Program-made: the position numbers and the translations under genes | NCBI RefSeq assembly: GCF_023898315.1 | Contig: NC_064615.1 | Location: 737,535,450 to 737,599,449 of the forward strand | DNA length: 64,000 bases | Direction of reading: 5' to 3' | Source of the DNA: Schistocerca nitens | Lineage: Eukaryota; Arthropoda; Insecta; Orthoptera; Acrididae | Shown: positions 45,906 through 56,771 of the stretch, piece after piece | Numbering within the stretch: position 1 is the first letter of the stretch | Layout: every line of letters begins with the position of its first letter | The notes under the pieces: generated by a model | What the model was told of the DNA's origin: nothing | What the model saw: the letters and a program-made list of their open reading frames with translations, nothing else | Databases searched by the model: none

Positions 45906-46260
45906 AATCAAGCACCGTCAAACATTATCGGTTTGGTGGTCCAAGTGTTATGGCATAGGAAGGCATAATGTTGCATTGACATACTGACCTCTAAATCTTT
46001 GAACATGGTACACTCACCAGTCAATATTATTGTGACTCTGTATTTCTCCATGTGCATCTTTCCAAGGGTGCATTTGGCCATGAACTCATTTTTATGGATG
46101 ACAATGTGTAACTGCACTGAACATTGCAAGTGGAGCAGGTCTTCCAACAAGAGAATACTTGGTAAATGGCCTGACCTGCTTGTCCTGACAAATCCCATGA
46201 AGCACAGGTGAAATGCAATGGGCATTTTAAATACTAATGCTCTCCACAAGTCAGTTACAG
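45906..46260 (+). pseudogene. Degraded Tc1/mariner-superfamily transposase fragment, copy B (inverted)
   Basis: The plus strand reads CATAATGTTGCATTGACATA, then GGTACACTCACCAGTCAATA, TTTCTCCATGTGCATCTTTC and TTTATGGATGACAATGTGTAAC (the DDN region), then AGTGGAGCAGGTCTTCCAAC and TGGCCTGACCTGCTTG. It is the inverted counterpart of copy A and meets it at about 45905. Stops break the frame. Confidence 0.6.
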
Positions 46261-46744
46261 AGCAAAAAATGTCACTCGCAGCATTTCACCTATCTCTCAT
46301 TAGGCAAATTTTAGAAAAATGTGCAACAGAATAGAGAAAAGCTGGCAGAGGAAGGCACTCCTATAATGAGAATCCCCTACCATTTACAGGGATACATTTT
46401 TCAGATGTTATTGTGAGTAAATATTCCAATAAACATTTTCTAATGCGCAGGTGTGCAGTTTCCGCAAAACAGGAAATGTGCCAGGATACCAGAGACTAAT
46501 GCAAAACTTGCAATACACCATTATATGTTGTATCCGGTTTCAAGACTTATCACACAAGCAGTTATTAATAACCACTTTAACTAAAACTGCTAGTTTAAAT
46601 TATTTAACACTTCTGGATAAATTATTTAAAAAAGAAAGAGAAAAGAAATACAAAAATGTAAAAAAACAGGCAATATAAAAAGCGGTTTTTAACTGTTTGT
46701 GCCAGTCCAAAGCCCAGATCAAAAAGAAGCCTGGAAAATATATA

Positions 46745-47090
46745 AAATGAATGTAAGAAGTATTCAGACAGTTCCTTCACATGAAGTAGTCTGCTGGCTA
46801 ATGAACTAACTTGGTGTTTCAGATGCTACCCATCTATCCATGGCTGATGTAAATACACAGGATACATTACACAAGTAAATGAAAAACTATACATATTCAT
46901 CACTTTACAATGTGGTGAAATTATTCCAGTGTGGCAGAAATAATTATACTCAGGCACCCCAATTTTTGGCCTAAGGACACAAGGAAAAATGGCAAATATA
47001 TACTGAGTATTTAAAAAAGTATTCAAACAGTTAAGTTTCCCCACTATGGTGCATCTTTCCAAATGAAGTATGCTGGCACCAAACAGACTT
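46745..47090 (+). repeat. Degenerate direct repeat units, left of the foldback
   Basis: The block GAAGTAGTCTGCTGGC...GTAAATACACAGGATACATT...CATATTCATCACTTTA...CAATTTTTGGC, with the start of a next unit (AAATGAAGTATGCTGGCACC) at about 47060, implies a unit near 0.29 kb. The same units recur in the same orientation to the right of the foldback at 49130-49530. Confidence 0.6.
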
Positions 47091-47115
47091 TGTGCTTAAG
47101 TTGATGCTATATCTA

Positions 47116-49100
47116 CACTGCAGAACAGAATTGAAGGATTACTTTTTCAAAACCTCATAACTGTCTCCCATTGCAGTGCAGAAGTTTGAAATTTGGCTAA
47201 CAGTGTCTACAACCTTCCTTTGTAATGGTGCAAAAGTATGGTGACCCTTGGTGCCACTCTTAGGCTCGATGACCCTTCAAACAAGAAGGTTCGACACATG
47301 CGGGGAGGGGGAAAAAAACAGAGCTCAGAAGTTCATGTGAGGTGTAGTAGCGTGTGTTAATAATGTCACATTGGCACCAAATTTCATCACTATTCTGACC
47401 AAAGCCACAGTAGATGTGTCACACTACGGGAAAATTGTCACATCCCATCTTACCCATATTTCACCCCTTCTTTTGACTCTTCTGTGATGGAGGTCAGAAC
47501 GGCGGCAATCATAGTTGAAATCGCACAGTTTTCTTATGGGTGGCCAAGGAAAAGATTTGAGGTACACCACGACTCAGAATTGGCATGAATAGGCCTCAGT
47601 GGGTGACAAAGTGCGTCAATCAGACTGCCCCTTTCCAGGGGGCATTTTTGGTTAAAAACAACAGTTCTTGGTACAATGAGTGCCAGTACAACTTTCTCAA
47701 CAACCTTTGACACTGCTGGACACCCCTGGGAATTTCAACTCGTCTCTAGTGAGATTATTGGGCTCTAACCCCACTGCACATGATTGCACCACTTTTAGGA
47801 GCAGCACGACTGCAATTTTTGTTCTCGTATACAGGTTGTAGTAACTATGGATTGTCCTAAAACCATATGATGAAATTTGAACATGATAAGAACCAGCAAA
47901 GCATGCTTATGCTTTTTCAGTCTTCCGGTTTCAAGCTCTCCTGTGGCATGATCACAGAGGGGGTGCGACATTGGCACATGCGTGAATACAATGGCAAATG
48001 TCCCTCAAGACCCCTCAGTTCGGCAGTACCCTCAGTGGCACCCACCCACATTTATTGAGAATTTTTAACCTATGAAGTAGCCTTATGTACCTGCATGCAG
48101 ACAACTAGGAACAGAGGGGTGTCAAGTGGTCGCCTGCTTGCAGGTGCCTAGGGCTACTTCGCAGGTTTTCTCTGTGAAGAAACGTTTTTACAATTCTCAG
48201 TAAATGTGGGTAGGTGTCACCAAGAGTACTGCTGAGGTGGGAGTGTTATTAGATGGGCATTTTGCCACTGTATTCATGCATGTGTCAATGACGCACCCTT
48301 CAATGATCACAATGCAGGAGGGCACAAACCTGGAGGGCTGAAAAAGTATATGCACCATTTGTTGCTTGAAGTCACTTTCCAATTTTGTTGAATTGTTTTG
48401 GATGATCCCCAGTGGTTCCAACCCATACAGAAGAGCAAAAATTATGGTCACGCTGCATTCCAAAGGAGTGTGATCACTTCTGATAGGCACGCAGGCCCAC
48501 AATGTCGTTAGAGAGGGTCTGAAACACCTGGAGGTGTCAACAGCATCTGAGGTTGTCAAGATGTCGTCCCATTGCTCATCACAGAGAGAACTTCGTTTTT
48601 TACTTCAAAATGTGTGTGAATCAACACCTCAGTGAAAGGGGTTGTTTCATTGACACTCTTTATACCTCCCTTTGAAGCTTTTTGTGACAGTTCTGAGTAG
48701 TGGTGTGTCTGAGATGTTTTTCCAAGCCACCCATAAGAAAACAGTGTGATTTCAGTACTGGGTGCCACTATTCTGACCTTCATAGCAGAGACGTCAAAAC
48801 AAGGGGTGAAATGTCTACGGTGGTGGTAGGCAGAATTGTGATGCAATTTGGTGCCAATGTGACATCAGCCCATCTTACACATCACCTGAACCTAACAGCT
48901 CTGATCTTTTTTCCTCTCATGTCAAAACTTTGCTGTTTAAAGCGTTGTCGAACCCAAGGCTGATGTCACAGGATGCCACATTTTTGCACCATTACAGACA
49001 CCCTTTGAGTACCTTTGAGTCAAACTTCAAACTTCTGTGTCACAAAGGAAAACAATTATGGGTTTTCAAAAAAGTTTTTCTTTAGTTCAGTTGCACAGTG
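47116..49100. mobile_element. Large foldback element, arms about 0.97 kb
   Basis: The left arm (47116-48100) and right arm (48133-49100) are imperfect inverted repeats around a 32-bp spacer. Anchors include TTTTCTTATGGGTGGC (47531) with GCCACCCATAAGAAAA (48726), GTCACATTGGCACCAAATT (47365) with AATTTGGTGCCAATGTGAC (48845), CACCCACATTTATTGAGAA (48043) with TTCTCAGTAAATGTGGGTAG (48194), and ACCTGCATGCAG (48089) with CTGCTTGCAGGT (48133). No transposase-like frame was found in either arm. The element is too long for a MITE. Confidence 0.85.
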
Positions 49101-49129
49101 AATTTTGCACGTGATGTAATTACATAGCA

Positions 49130-49530
49130 TACATTATGCCAGTAAAAGAAAAATTGTACATTTTCATCTGCTTATGACATGCTAAAATTATTAGCAGGTA
49201 ACTCAGACAATTTTATTTGGGTATAGCGATTTTTGGCTGTGAAAGTTGTCTAGGGATGTGTGAAAGGATTGAAAATAAGTAATTCACATTGGAAAAAGAA
49301 TTCAAGAGCTTCAAGGTTTCAAGTTTAAAGTTACTCCTAGATGAAATAGTGTGCTGGCAAAAGATGGACCAGGTTCTTCATATGAAGCAGTATCTGTCCC
49401 AAGCATGAAATAAATACACAGCACACATAGTATAAGCTAATTAAAAATTATGCAGATTCATCTCTTTATGATGTGATCAAATTTTTCTGACATAAAGGAA
49501 AGATTTTGTATTATAGCACATTCATTTCTA
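49130..49530 (+). repeat. Degenerate direct repeat units, right of the foldback
   Basis: Two units with CATACATTATGCCAGTAAAAG...TTTTCATCTGCTTATGACAT and GAAATAGTGTGCTGGC...AATAAATACACAGCACACAT...GATTCATCTCTTTATGATGT match the unit left of the foldback in the same orientation. They are strongly diverged. Confidence 0.6.
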
Positions 49531-50487
49531 GCACATTTAATTTTGTGTATATACTCTAAACATATCCAGATGCATCAAAATGGTTTTTTCAGCAAGCACT
49601 TAATTTCCCTTGTGAATTGTCTGTGAATAATTTATTGTGCTAGCATGCACCAAGAGCAAAGACAAAATGGAGAATGGAGGGAGTGAATGCACAGATTCTA
49701 CAGCTTTTTTTTTTTTTTGCAAGCTACCTGTGAAATATTAGGCACAGCAGCAGGAGGCTGGCACTGGTAATACAGCAGGGAGGAAGCAATCATGGATACA
49801 AAGGGTCCCGGCACAGACTGTTGGCTTAGTCCATAAAAACACTGCACACTTCAAGGCCTATGTCAAGCACATCTGTAGGAGCAAAAGGGTTAAGAACCAT
49901 ACCCTACCTTATATTGTGTTCATGAGATCACCATGAATCATGTTGACTTCAGTTTAATTATTGGCTACAAATGAAAGTGTCATTCTGTTCATCCCATACA
50001 GTTATAATCTATACTATACTGTAACAATTCTCTCTATGTTTGGACAAAGTTTCATTGAGCTATGTTACTTGGCAGCAACATACCACATGAAAGTCACATT
50101 CACTCTTAAGTTTTGGACACCAGTGGTGGTGTATTAATGTATTTGACCAAATGCCACTTTGTTGAAGAGAAGGAACACTAAAATCTGAATTCATAATTCA
50201 GAAGCTTGTTTAAGAAGTGTTTTATTGAAGCAAAACATTAGGAGTTGTTGGAGATGATGCTGCAAAGGGCAGTTAAGAGATAAATTTTTCAACCCTTCAT
50301 GCTTGGGCATAAAATGATCTGTTACCAAAACCCACTTGTTCACCCTTTGCATATGAACGTGTGCTTATGCTAAGTCTGGTCCACAATGATGAGTAAGAGG
50401 AGTATTGGAAGACATCTTCAACATTTTGTTGTAGATGTTAACAGCATCCCAAAAATTGTTTCACATTGTCAAGCTGGGTGTAACAAT
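49531..50487. other. Intron sequence, nothing recognised
   Basis: AT-rich, with a T run near 49707-49718. No gene or known repeat. Confidence 0.4.
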
Positions 50488-50555
50488 TGATAATTAATTG
50501 AAACCTTCAGCTGCCGACAGGTGTTGTTGATACCTCGATGGGGACAGTTGAAAAT

Positions 50556-50635
50556 GTGCCCCCCGACCGGGACTCAAACCCGGGATCTCCTGCTTACATG
50601 GCAGACACACTATCCATCTGAGCCACCGAGGACAC
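50556..50635 (-). mobile_element. tRNA-like SINE head (left arm)
   Basis: This is the minus-strand counterpart of 50764-50841, with GTGTCCTCGGTGGCTCAGAT and GGGTTTGAGTCCCGG. Its anticodon arm reads CTGCCATGTAAGCAG, which pairs better than in the right arm. Confidence 0.7.
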
Positions 50636-50763
50636 AGACGAATAGGGCGACTGCAGGGACTTATCCCTTGCACGCTTCCCGTGTATCGATTGTGGACAGT
50701 TGGGAATGTGGGTCTCATGGGAAGCGTGCAAGGGATAAGTCCCTGCAGTCGGCCTATTCATCT

Positions 50764-50841
50764 GTGTCCTCGGTGGCTCAGACGGATAGAGCATTTGCCA
50801 TATAAGCAGGAGATCCCAGGTTCGAGTCCCGGTCGGGACAC
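50764..50841 (+). mobile_element. tRNA-like SINE head (right arm)
   Basis: The 78-nt segment GTGTCCT...GGGACAC has a seven-pair acceptor-like stem, a D-arm-like GTGGCTCAGACGGATAGAGC and a canonical B box GGTTCGAGTCC with a T-arm CCCAG/CCCGG match. The anticodon arm (TTTGCCATATAAGC) pairs poorly. It is inside a transposable palindrome, so a SINE promoter is more likely than a working tRNA. The mirrored copy is at 50556-50635 on the minus strand. Confidence 0.7.
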
Positions 50842-50913
50842 TCATTTTTAACTGTCCCCATCGAGGTATATGGACAACACCTGTCGGCAGCTGAGGGTTT
50901 CAATTAATTATCA

Positions 50914-51680
50914 TTTATTTTAGAGTAGCTGCACGGTCATCAATGGTATCTGTTCTTTCGAGAACAGTTACCATCTTCAAATATAGGTGTAACAACATTG
51001 TGTGCTATGTTTATTTTGGATATTTTGTTCCAGTCATTATATATAGCATAACTTTCTGAGATAACTAATCTACTCAAAACTTTCAGACTACAGAAAAAGG
51101 TCATTTAAGCGTTCGTGGGAATAAAAAACAAACAACACTGCAAACCTTCATTTGAAAAGCTAAATCTAATGTCCATTCCTAGCATATATAAACTCATTTT
51201 CACAAAAATAACCATACAACTTTTTGAGAGCAATTGCTTCTTGTGCCAATATGAGATCAGACAGAGGATGTTACACGTTACCTATCCACAGACAAATTAC
51301 ATGAAAAATATTCCCATTGTATGGGCACGAAATTTATGAAGTGATGGGAGGGAGAAACAGGGTGAGAGAATGCCCACATGGGGAGGTAGGTAGGGAGATG
51401 GAGGAAGAGTTGTGAGAGAAGGCAATACATAATCTGGACAGGAAAGGAATGGTGCAGAGAGAAGAAAGATGGGGAAAGGTAAGGTAAGGTAAGGTTGTGG
51501 GTAATAGGCAAGCAGAGGATTCGGCCAGAGGGACTGCAAGAAAGCAGGATATGCTGGAGAGACTTCCCACCTGCGTAGTTCAGAGAAACTTGTACTGGGA
51601 GGGTGTACCCAAATGGCCCATTAATGAGGTAGTTGAAGTCATGTGAGTAGACAGTTTGTTACTTGTCATGCTCAGGCCAG
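50914..51680. other. Intron sequence, nothing recognised
   Basis: It contains a purine-rich stretch (51340-51500, GGGAGGGAGAAA... with GGTAAGGTAAGGTAAGG near 51478). No gene was recognised. Confidence 0.4.
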
Positions 51681-51714
51681 AGATAATGGATATGTGTGCA
51701 TGAGGTGTTTTTCC

Positions 51715-51717
<3 letters not shown>

Positions 51718-51767
<50 letters not shown>
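51718..51767. repeat. (GT)n microsatellite
   Basis: An uninterrupted GT run that probably grew from the CA-rich part of the dispersed repeat family. Confidence 0.97.
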
Positions 51768-51769
<2 letters not shown>

Positions 51770-51771
<2 letters not shown>

Positions 51772-52355
51772 CTTTATGATGAGGCAGACTTTGGATGAAA
51801 GCTCAGTGTCTAACAGCCTTTTTGCTGTGCGCATCTGCAACGCAACATGTCATCTTTACGGGGAGGAGCAATCTATCATTTTCATAATATTGTTGATATA
51901 TAACATGAAACAATATAAAATTGGGGATGGAATGTAACAATATTATGAAAAGGGTAGTTGCTACTCACCATATAGCCCCACCCTCCCCCTGCCCTCTGTC
52001 TACCCTCTCTTCACTTCATCTCTGTACACTCCCACAAGCAGCACTTCCCTGACCCCACACTTACCTTGCTATTGTTCCCCATTGCTGCTCTGCTCCACCT
52101 TCCTCTTTACCTCCACCACCCAGTTGCCTCTCCCATCATGCACTGCTGCTTGCAGTCTGGCTTCAACTGGCAGAGACTGTGGTCATGTGTGTGCAAGTTG
52201 CATTTGTGCATGCGTGTCTGTGTGTCTTGTCTATTTTTGATGAAGCCTTGTTGGCTGAAAGCCCACTTTCTGTCAGTCTTTTTGTTGTGCCTATCTGTGA
52301 CTCACCATCTACGCTATATGGTGAATAGAAACTATCCTTTTCATAACACTGATAT
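51770..52355. repeat. Two inverted copies of the dispersed repeat family
   Basis: One copy reads GATGAAAGCTCAGTGTC...CTTTTTGCTGTGCGCATCTG...CATTTTCATAATATTGTTG (51795-51905). An opposite-orientation end follows (GGATGGAATGTAACAATATT...GCTACTCACCATATAG, 51925-51977). A third segment, again reversed, holds CTGGCTTCAACTGGCAGAG, CTATTTTTGATGAAGCC, TTGGCTGAAAGC and ATATGGTGAATAGAAACTATCCTTTTCATAA (52160-52347). Confidence 0.7.
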
Positions 52356-53014
52356 ATTACAAGGCTACTTTCACATATGGCCCTGTCTTTTATTGAGTAA
52401 GAAATTCTTTTGAGTGGACTGTGGTAGGAGGTGGTTGGTATGTGTATGGGGATAGATTGGGTGGGCACCAAAAAGGGAATCTGTTTGTGGATGAGCTGGA
52501 CGGGATATTGCTTGTCAATCAAATCTCTGGTAAGGTTCTTGGTATAATTCAGCAACTTCTGCTACCCACTGCAGATGCACTGTTTACAGGTGGTGTGTAG
52601 TAAGGAAGAGACTTTCACATGAAACAAGTGACAGCTATCAAGTTGGAGATACCGTTGGTGGTTGGTATGCTTGATGTGAACAAATATTTATGGAGCCATC
52701 TGAGATGAATATCGATGTGGCTTGTTAACTTGAGGAAGACCAGGTGAAACAGATTTGGGAGTAGACATTGACAAAAGAGCAAAGCTTGTCCCTGCCATGG
52801 GACTATATCATGAAAATGTCATCATGAATCTTAACTAGACAGGGTTTCAGGTGCTGAGTTGGTAAGAAGGACGACTCCTCCTCCTCTTCCTCCTCCTCCT
52901 CCTCCTCCTCCAGATGGCCCATAAATAAGTTGACTTAAGATGGTGCAAGGAGTATAGATGGCAGTATAACAAGTTGTTTATAAATTTGACATTTGAAACT
53001 TAAATTAATGGGGG

Positions 53015-53508
53015 GAACTGGGAGAATTTTAGGAAAGTGTGGTTCATCTGTAAAGGAGACTGCATATAGGACACTAGTGTAACCCATTCTTGAGTACTCC
53101 TCGAGTGTTTGGAATCTGCACCAATTTGGATTAATGGAAGACATCGAACAAATTTGGAGGGGGACAGCTAAATTTGTTACCAGTAGGTCTGAACAACACT
53201 CAAATATAATGGAGCTGCTTCAGGAAGGGAAGGGACCTTCTTTTTGATTACGCTATTGAGAAAATTCAGAGAACTGGCATTTGAAGCTGATGGCAGAATG
53301 ATTCTACTGTTACCAACATAGATTTCACATAAGCAATATGGAGATGAGAGAAATTAGGGCTTGTATGGAGACATACAGACAGATGCTCTCCCCCTCATTC
53401 TATTTACAAGTGGAACAGCAAATGAAGTGACAGGTATTGAGACAGGATACCCTCTGTCATGCTTCATACAGGGGCTTGCAGAGTATATATGTAGATGTAG
53501 ATGGTGGT
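53015..53508 (+). mobile_element. 5'-truncated LINE (same family as 17-20.7 kb)
   Basis: It shows GGTTCATCTGTAAAGGAG and ATAGGACACTAGTG (matching GGTTCATCTGCAAAGGAG and ATAAGACACTAGTG at 20216-20254), then GAGTACTCCTCGAGTGTTTG and CCAATTTGGATTAATGG. The 3' end is GAGTATATATGTAGATGTAGATG. Only the C-terminal RT tail is present, with several stops. It is inserted in the Penelope-like element. Confidence 0.75.
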
Positions 53509-53664
53509 AACGGGACAGGAGTCTGGTGGTAAAAGGACAGGAACTGTGAAAATGCAGTGAATAAACTGATCTGTGTGTTGAATGTCAGATGGGAGGTAAC
53601 AGACAACAGTTTGGAGTGTCAGTGGGAGCACTGTACCCAGCCACAACAGGATAACCAGTAGGGA

Positions 53665-53669
<5 letters not shown>

Positions 53670-53695
<26 letters not shown>
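53670..53695. repeat. Poly(G) tract
   Basis: An uninterrupted run of 26 G on the plus strand, between the nested LINE and SINE. It could be a sequencing or assembly trouble spot. Confidence 0.9.
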
Positions 53696-53793
53696 AGGTT
53701 GTGGTGTAGAGTAAAAGGTAGAAGTGGGTGAAGGGGTAGCTGGTCTGAAGAGGGATATGGATTCAAGTGTCGTGTTTTGGGATAGATCTAAGG

Positions 53794-53986
53794 TTCAAAT
53801 GGCTCTGAGCACTATGGGACTTAACATCTGAGGTCATCTGTCCCCTAGAACTTAGAACTATTTAAACTTAACTAACCTAAGAACATCACACATATCCATG
53901 CCCGAAGCAGGATTCGAACTTGCAACCATAGCAGTCGCATGGTTCCAGACTAAAGCGCCTAGAACCGCTCGGTCACGGCGGCTGTC
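53794..53986 (-). mobile_element. tRNA-derived SINE (family 1) with perfect 11-bp target duplication
   Basis: This is the reverse-oriented relative of the 7573-7766 SINE: on the minus strand GCCGCCGTGACCGAGCGGTT, AGGCGCTTTAGTCTGG, the B-box region GGTTGCAAGTTCGAATCC, and a tail ending CAGAGCCATTTGAA. TAGATCTAAGG flanks it exactly (53783-53793 and 53987-53997). It sits inside the Penelope-like element. Confidence 0.95.
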
Positions 53987-54120
53987 TAGATCTAAGGCCT
54001 CATGGAGCTGCAGGAGGTCATGTTGGACTGCAGAGATGGGATTATGGTTATAAGGTTTGTATGTGAAGGTGTCAGAGTTGGTAGAGACCCTCAGCCACAT
54101 AGTCACAACAATTTATGACC

Positions 54121-54779
54121 ATTGTAACCTGAAAACCGATCTAGACCTTACCATCATTCCCACAGATAAAGACTCCACCACAAATAGTTGGTTGTTCTGT
54201 AGAAGTGATGTTGGATTCACTAGGGAGGGATTTAGGAAAGGAAAGTGAGGCCAGGTTGGAAATGAAGAATTCCTAAAAGATCACCTGAGGATGATTTGTT
54301 GGACAGGGAGGAGGATCATGGTTGGAAGGAGGTTAGAACTGTTTTAAACAAGGTTCTATCATGGGGTTCTGGTTGGCTTTTGTCAGTGGGGTGCACTGTG
54401 AAGAAATGTTTCCATAGCAGAATATGAGTGAAGAAAACAAGATCCTTTAAAAGTCCAATATGGCTGAATTTAGGTTTTGGGCTAAAAGTGGGGTCTTTAT
54501 AAAGTACTGATACTTCTGCAGGGTCAGAGATTTGGCAGAAAGATTGATAACAGTGTTATAGGATTGTTATTTCTAAATGCACTATCATTCCTTTACCCAC
54601 CTTAACACTGATTACTAGCCTTGATATTCATTAGTAAATAAGGAACCTTGATTTCTAACAATGAATGAAATGTCCACATGAGGATGTTTGTTGTTAGCAA
54701 AATATTAATTTATTCTACTGACGATGCAGATCATTCCCTTTCAACCACATTTCAGTATTTGAATTAACATGTACACTAT
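54121..54779. other. Penelope flank or unassigned intron sequence
   Basis: Possibly the 5' part of the Penelope-like element. No motif was recognised beyond 54120. Confidence 0.35.
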
Positions 54780-56095
54780 ATGAGGGGTGTTCGATAAGTA
54801 ATGCAACACAATTTTTTTTCTGAGTCAGTTTCAGTTAGTAAAATGTGAAATTTGTTGTGGGATATCATGGCATATTCCCACTTCAGCCCCCTGTAGTTTC
54901 ATGAAGTTCCAATAGCTGGCAGTGCTATACATAGCCTTCAAAATGGCTTCTGTAACAGAGATGTGTTCCAAGCAGAGAGCTGTCATTGAGTTTCTTTTGG
55001 CAGAAAATTAGAGCACTGCAGACACTCTTAGGTGCTTGCAGAATGTTAATGGAGACCTGGCAGTGAATGAAAGCATGGTGAGTCGGTGGGCAAGGTGTCT
55101 CATTGCAGCAAGGTTGTGCAACCCTATCTGACCCCCGTGTTTCAGGCGGCCACACACAGCTGTGACTCCTGCAATGTGGGAACATGCAGATACTTTCACG
55201 TGATGTGATAAGCAGATAACAATCAAACACCTTGCTGCACAATTGGACATCTCTGTTGGTAGTGCTGACGCACTCACCCACCAGTTGGGGTACTAAAAGC
55301 TGTTTGCCCCGCTAGGTTCCTCACAGCCTAATAGAAGACTATACAAAGCAATGAAGGACCATCTGTGTAGAACGGCTTGCACATTACAAGGCTGATCATG
55401 ACAATTTCTTGTTGAACATCATCACAGGCATTAACATGGAATCATCACTTTGAACCAGAAATAAAACAGCACTCCATGGAGTGGTGTCACACCATCTGTC
55501 CTCTGAAGAAAAAGTTCAAAGCCACACCCTCAGCTAGTAAAGTCTTTTGGGACTTTGAAAGGGTTATTCTGTTTGGTGTCCTCTCTCATAGTGCATCAGC
55601 CAACTCTGAATATATTGTGCTACACTGAGGAAATTGATAAATGACTTCAGTGTATTTGTCACCACAAAAATGCAAATGAAGTTCTGCTTATGACAACACA
55701 AGGCCTCACACAAGTCGGCACGCCAAAGAGAAGCTCACAAAACTTTGTTGGCCTGTTTTTCCTCATCCACCCTACAGCTCATATCTCGCACCTTCAGACT
55801 TCCATCTGTCTGGCTCAATGAAGGATGCACTGTGGAGGAAGCAGTAAATGGGTGATGGGGGAGGTTATTGGTAAATCAAGATGTTGGCTCCGACATTGAT
55901 CAGTAGAGTGGTAACACGTGGGCCTACAGGCCCTCCCAGTAAGGTGGCACAAGGCCATCACATTGAACAGAGATTTTGTTGAAAAATAAATTTTTGTTGC
56001 CAGAAGAGTGGGGAATGATATGTTATATTGGAATCCTGATTAAAATCAACCAGCTTTCAGCAAAAAATGTGTTGCATTACTTATTGGTTGCTTGT
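54780..56095 (+). pseudogene. Full-length but decayed mariner element (SETMAR-like transposase)
   Basis: The left end reads GGGGTGTTCGATAAGTAATG and the right end carries AATGTGTTGCATTACTTATT, which is its inverted counterpart over about 20 bp. The plus strand encodes MASVTEMCSKQRAVIEFLLAEN, then RCLQNVNGDLAVNESMVSRW (the SETMAR-type helix-turn-helix), and near the end HPPYSSYLAPSDFHLSGSMKDAL, corresponding to the HPPYSPDLAPSDxHLF catalytic motif. The SPD tripeptide is mutated, although the D of APSD remains. Stops near 55007 and onward and frameshifts inactivate it. The 1.3-kb length is typical of mariner. Confidence 0.85.
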
Positions 56096-56274
56096 GTATA
56101 CATCAGCATCTTCCCTGTTTGGCTGTGGTAATTTTTTCTATTCACCAAAAATTCTGAAATGTGTTTCCATTCCCAATCACAACTCCGGATATAGCATCTT
56201 TCACAGTACTTTAATTGACCCAAATCAATTTTCTCATTTATTTTACATAAAACGGAATTGAAAATAAAACAATG

Positions 56275-56375
56275 GAAAAACCAGGATGGAATGTAACAAT
56301 ATTATGAAAAGGATAGCTGCTACTCACCATATAGTGGAGATGCTGAGCTGCAACTCAGCGTCTCTGCTATGTAGG
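56275..56375 (+). repeat. Dispersed repeat family, terminal piece
   Basis: ACCAGGATGGAATGTAACAA, ATATTATGAAAAGGATAG, TGCTACTCACCATATAGTGG and AGATGCTGAG match the terminal part of the family seen at 51925-51977 and 22118. It is followed by a short palindrome (GATGCTGAGCTGCAACTCAGCGTC). Confidence 0.75.
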
Positions 56376-56665
56376 GCATTGAAAATAAATTATTTGTCAA
56401 TGCAGGAAGCATACTCAAAGCAGCAGCAAAAGTAGTAACATTCAGCATGAAAAAGCCAATCTGCGAAACATCTCACATGTAACTGGACAAGACCCTCCAC
56501 AATATACAGTCAGAAATTTTCTACCCTATTTGATTGCTTCCTTGATAGAAACAACTTAAGCTCTTTCAGCAATAATAACAGCTCCAGCACATGAGAAAGC
56601 AGGCTACTCACAGCAAAGTTTTATTTATTTTAAATCAGTGAACAAATAAGCTCATTTGTTTGACC

Positions 56666-56771
<106 letters not shown>

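Larger units (their letters stand above)
50488..50913. mobile_element. Palindromic element carrying two inverted tRNA-like SINE heads
   Basis: Left arm 50488-50680 and right arm 50719-50913 are near-identical inverted repeats around a 38-bp loop. The outer ends read TGATAATTAATTGAAACC. The central stems contain CTGCAGGGACTTATCCCTTG with its complement. Each arm holds one tRNA-like sequence, so the whole looks like two copies of the same SINE joined head to head. No coding function. Homologous database 'proteins' from such palindromes would be artefacts. Confidence 0.93.
52360..54120 (-). pseudogene. Penelope-like element RT, interrupted by a LINE and a SINE
   Basis: On the minus strand the upstream part (54120-53990) reads DYVAEGL, then SDTFTYKPYNHNPISAVQHD, as in the N-terminal RT region of Penelope-like elements. 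After the nested SINE and LINE, 52945-52400 gives VNLFMGHLEEEEE, KIHDDIFMI (the RT catalytic DD box), SHGRDKLCSFVN, and NYTKNLTRDLIDKQYP. A (TCC)n expansion at 52878-52911 encodes the glutamate run. Stops and frameshifts show decay. The GIY-YIG domain was not found next to it. Confidence 0.65.

Noticed and set aside
50764-50841. A possible functional tRNA gene
   Set aside because: The anticodon stem pairs poorly, the sequence sits in a mobile palindrome, and a mirrored copy exists. It is better explained as a SINE promoter head.
50494-50845. Several overlapping frames with repeated GTRTWDLLL text on both strands
   Set aside because: They are translations of the palindromic SINE arms and not proteins.
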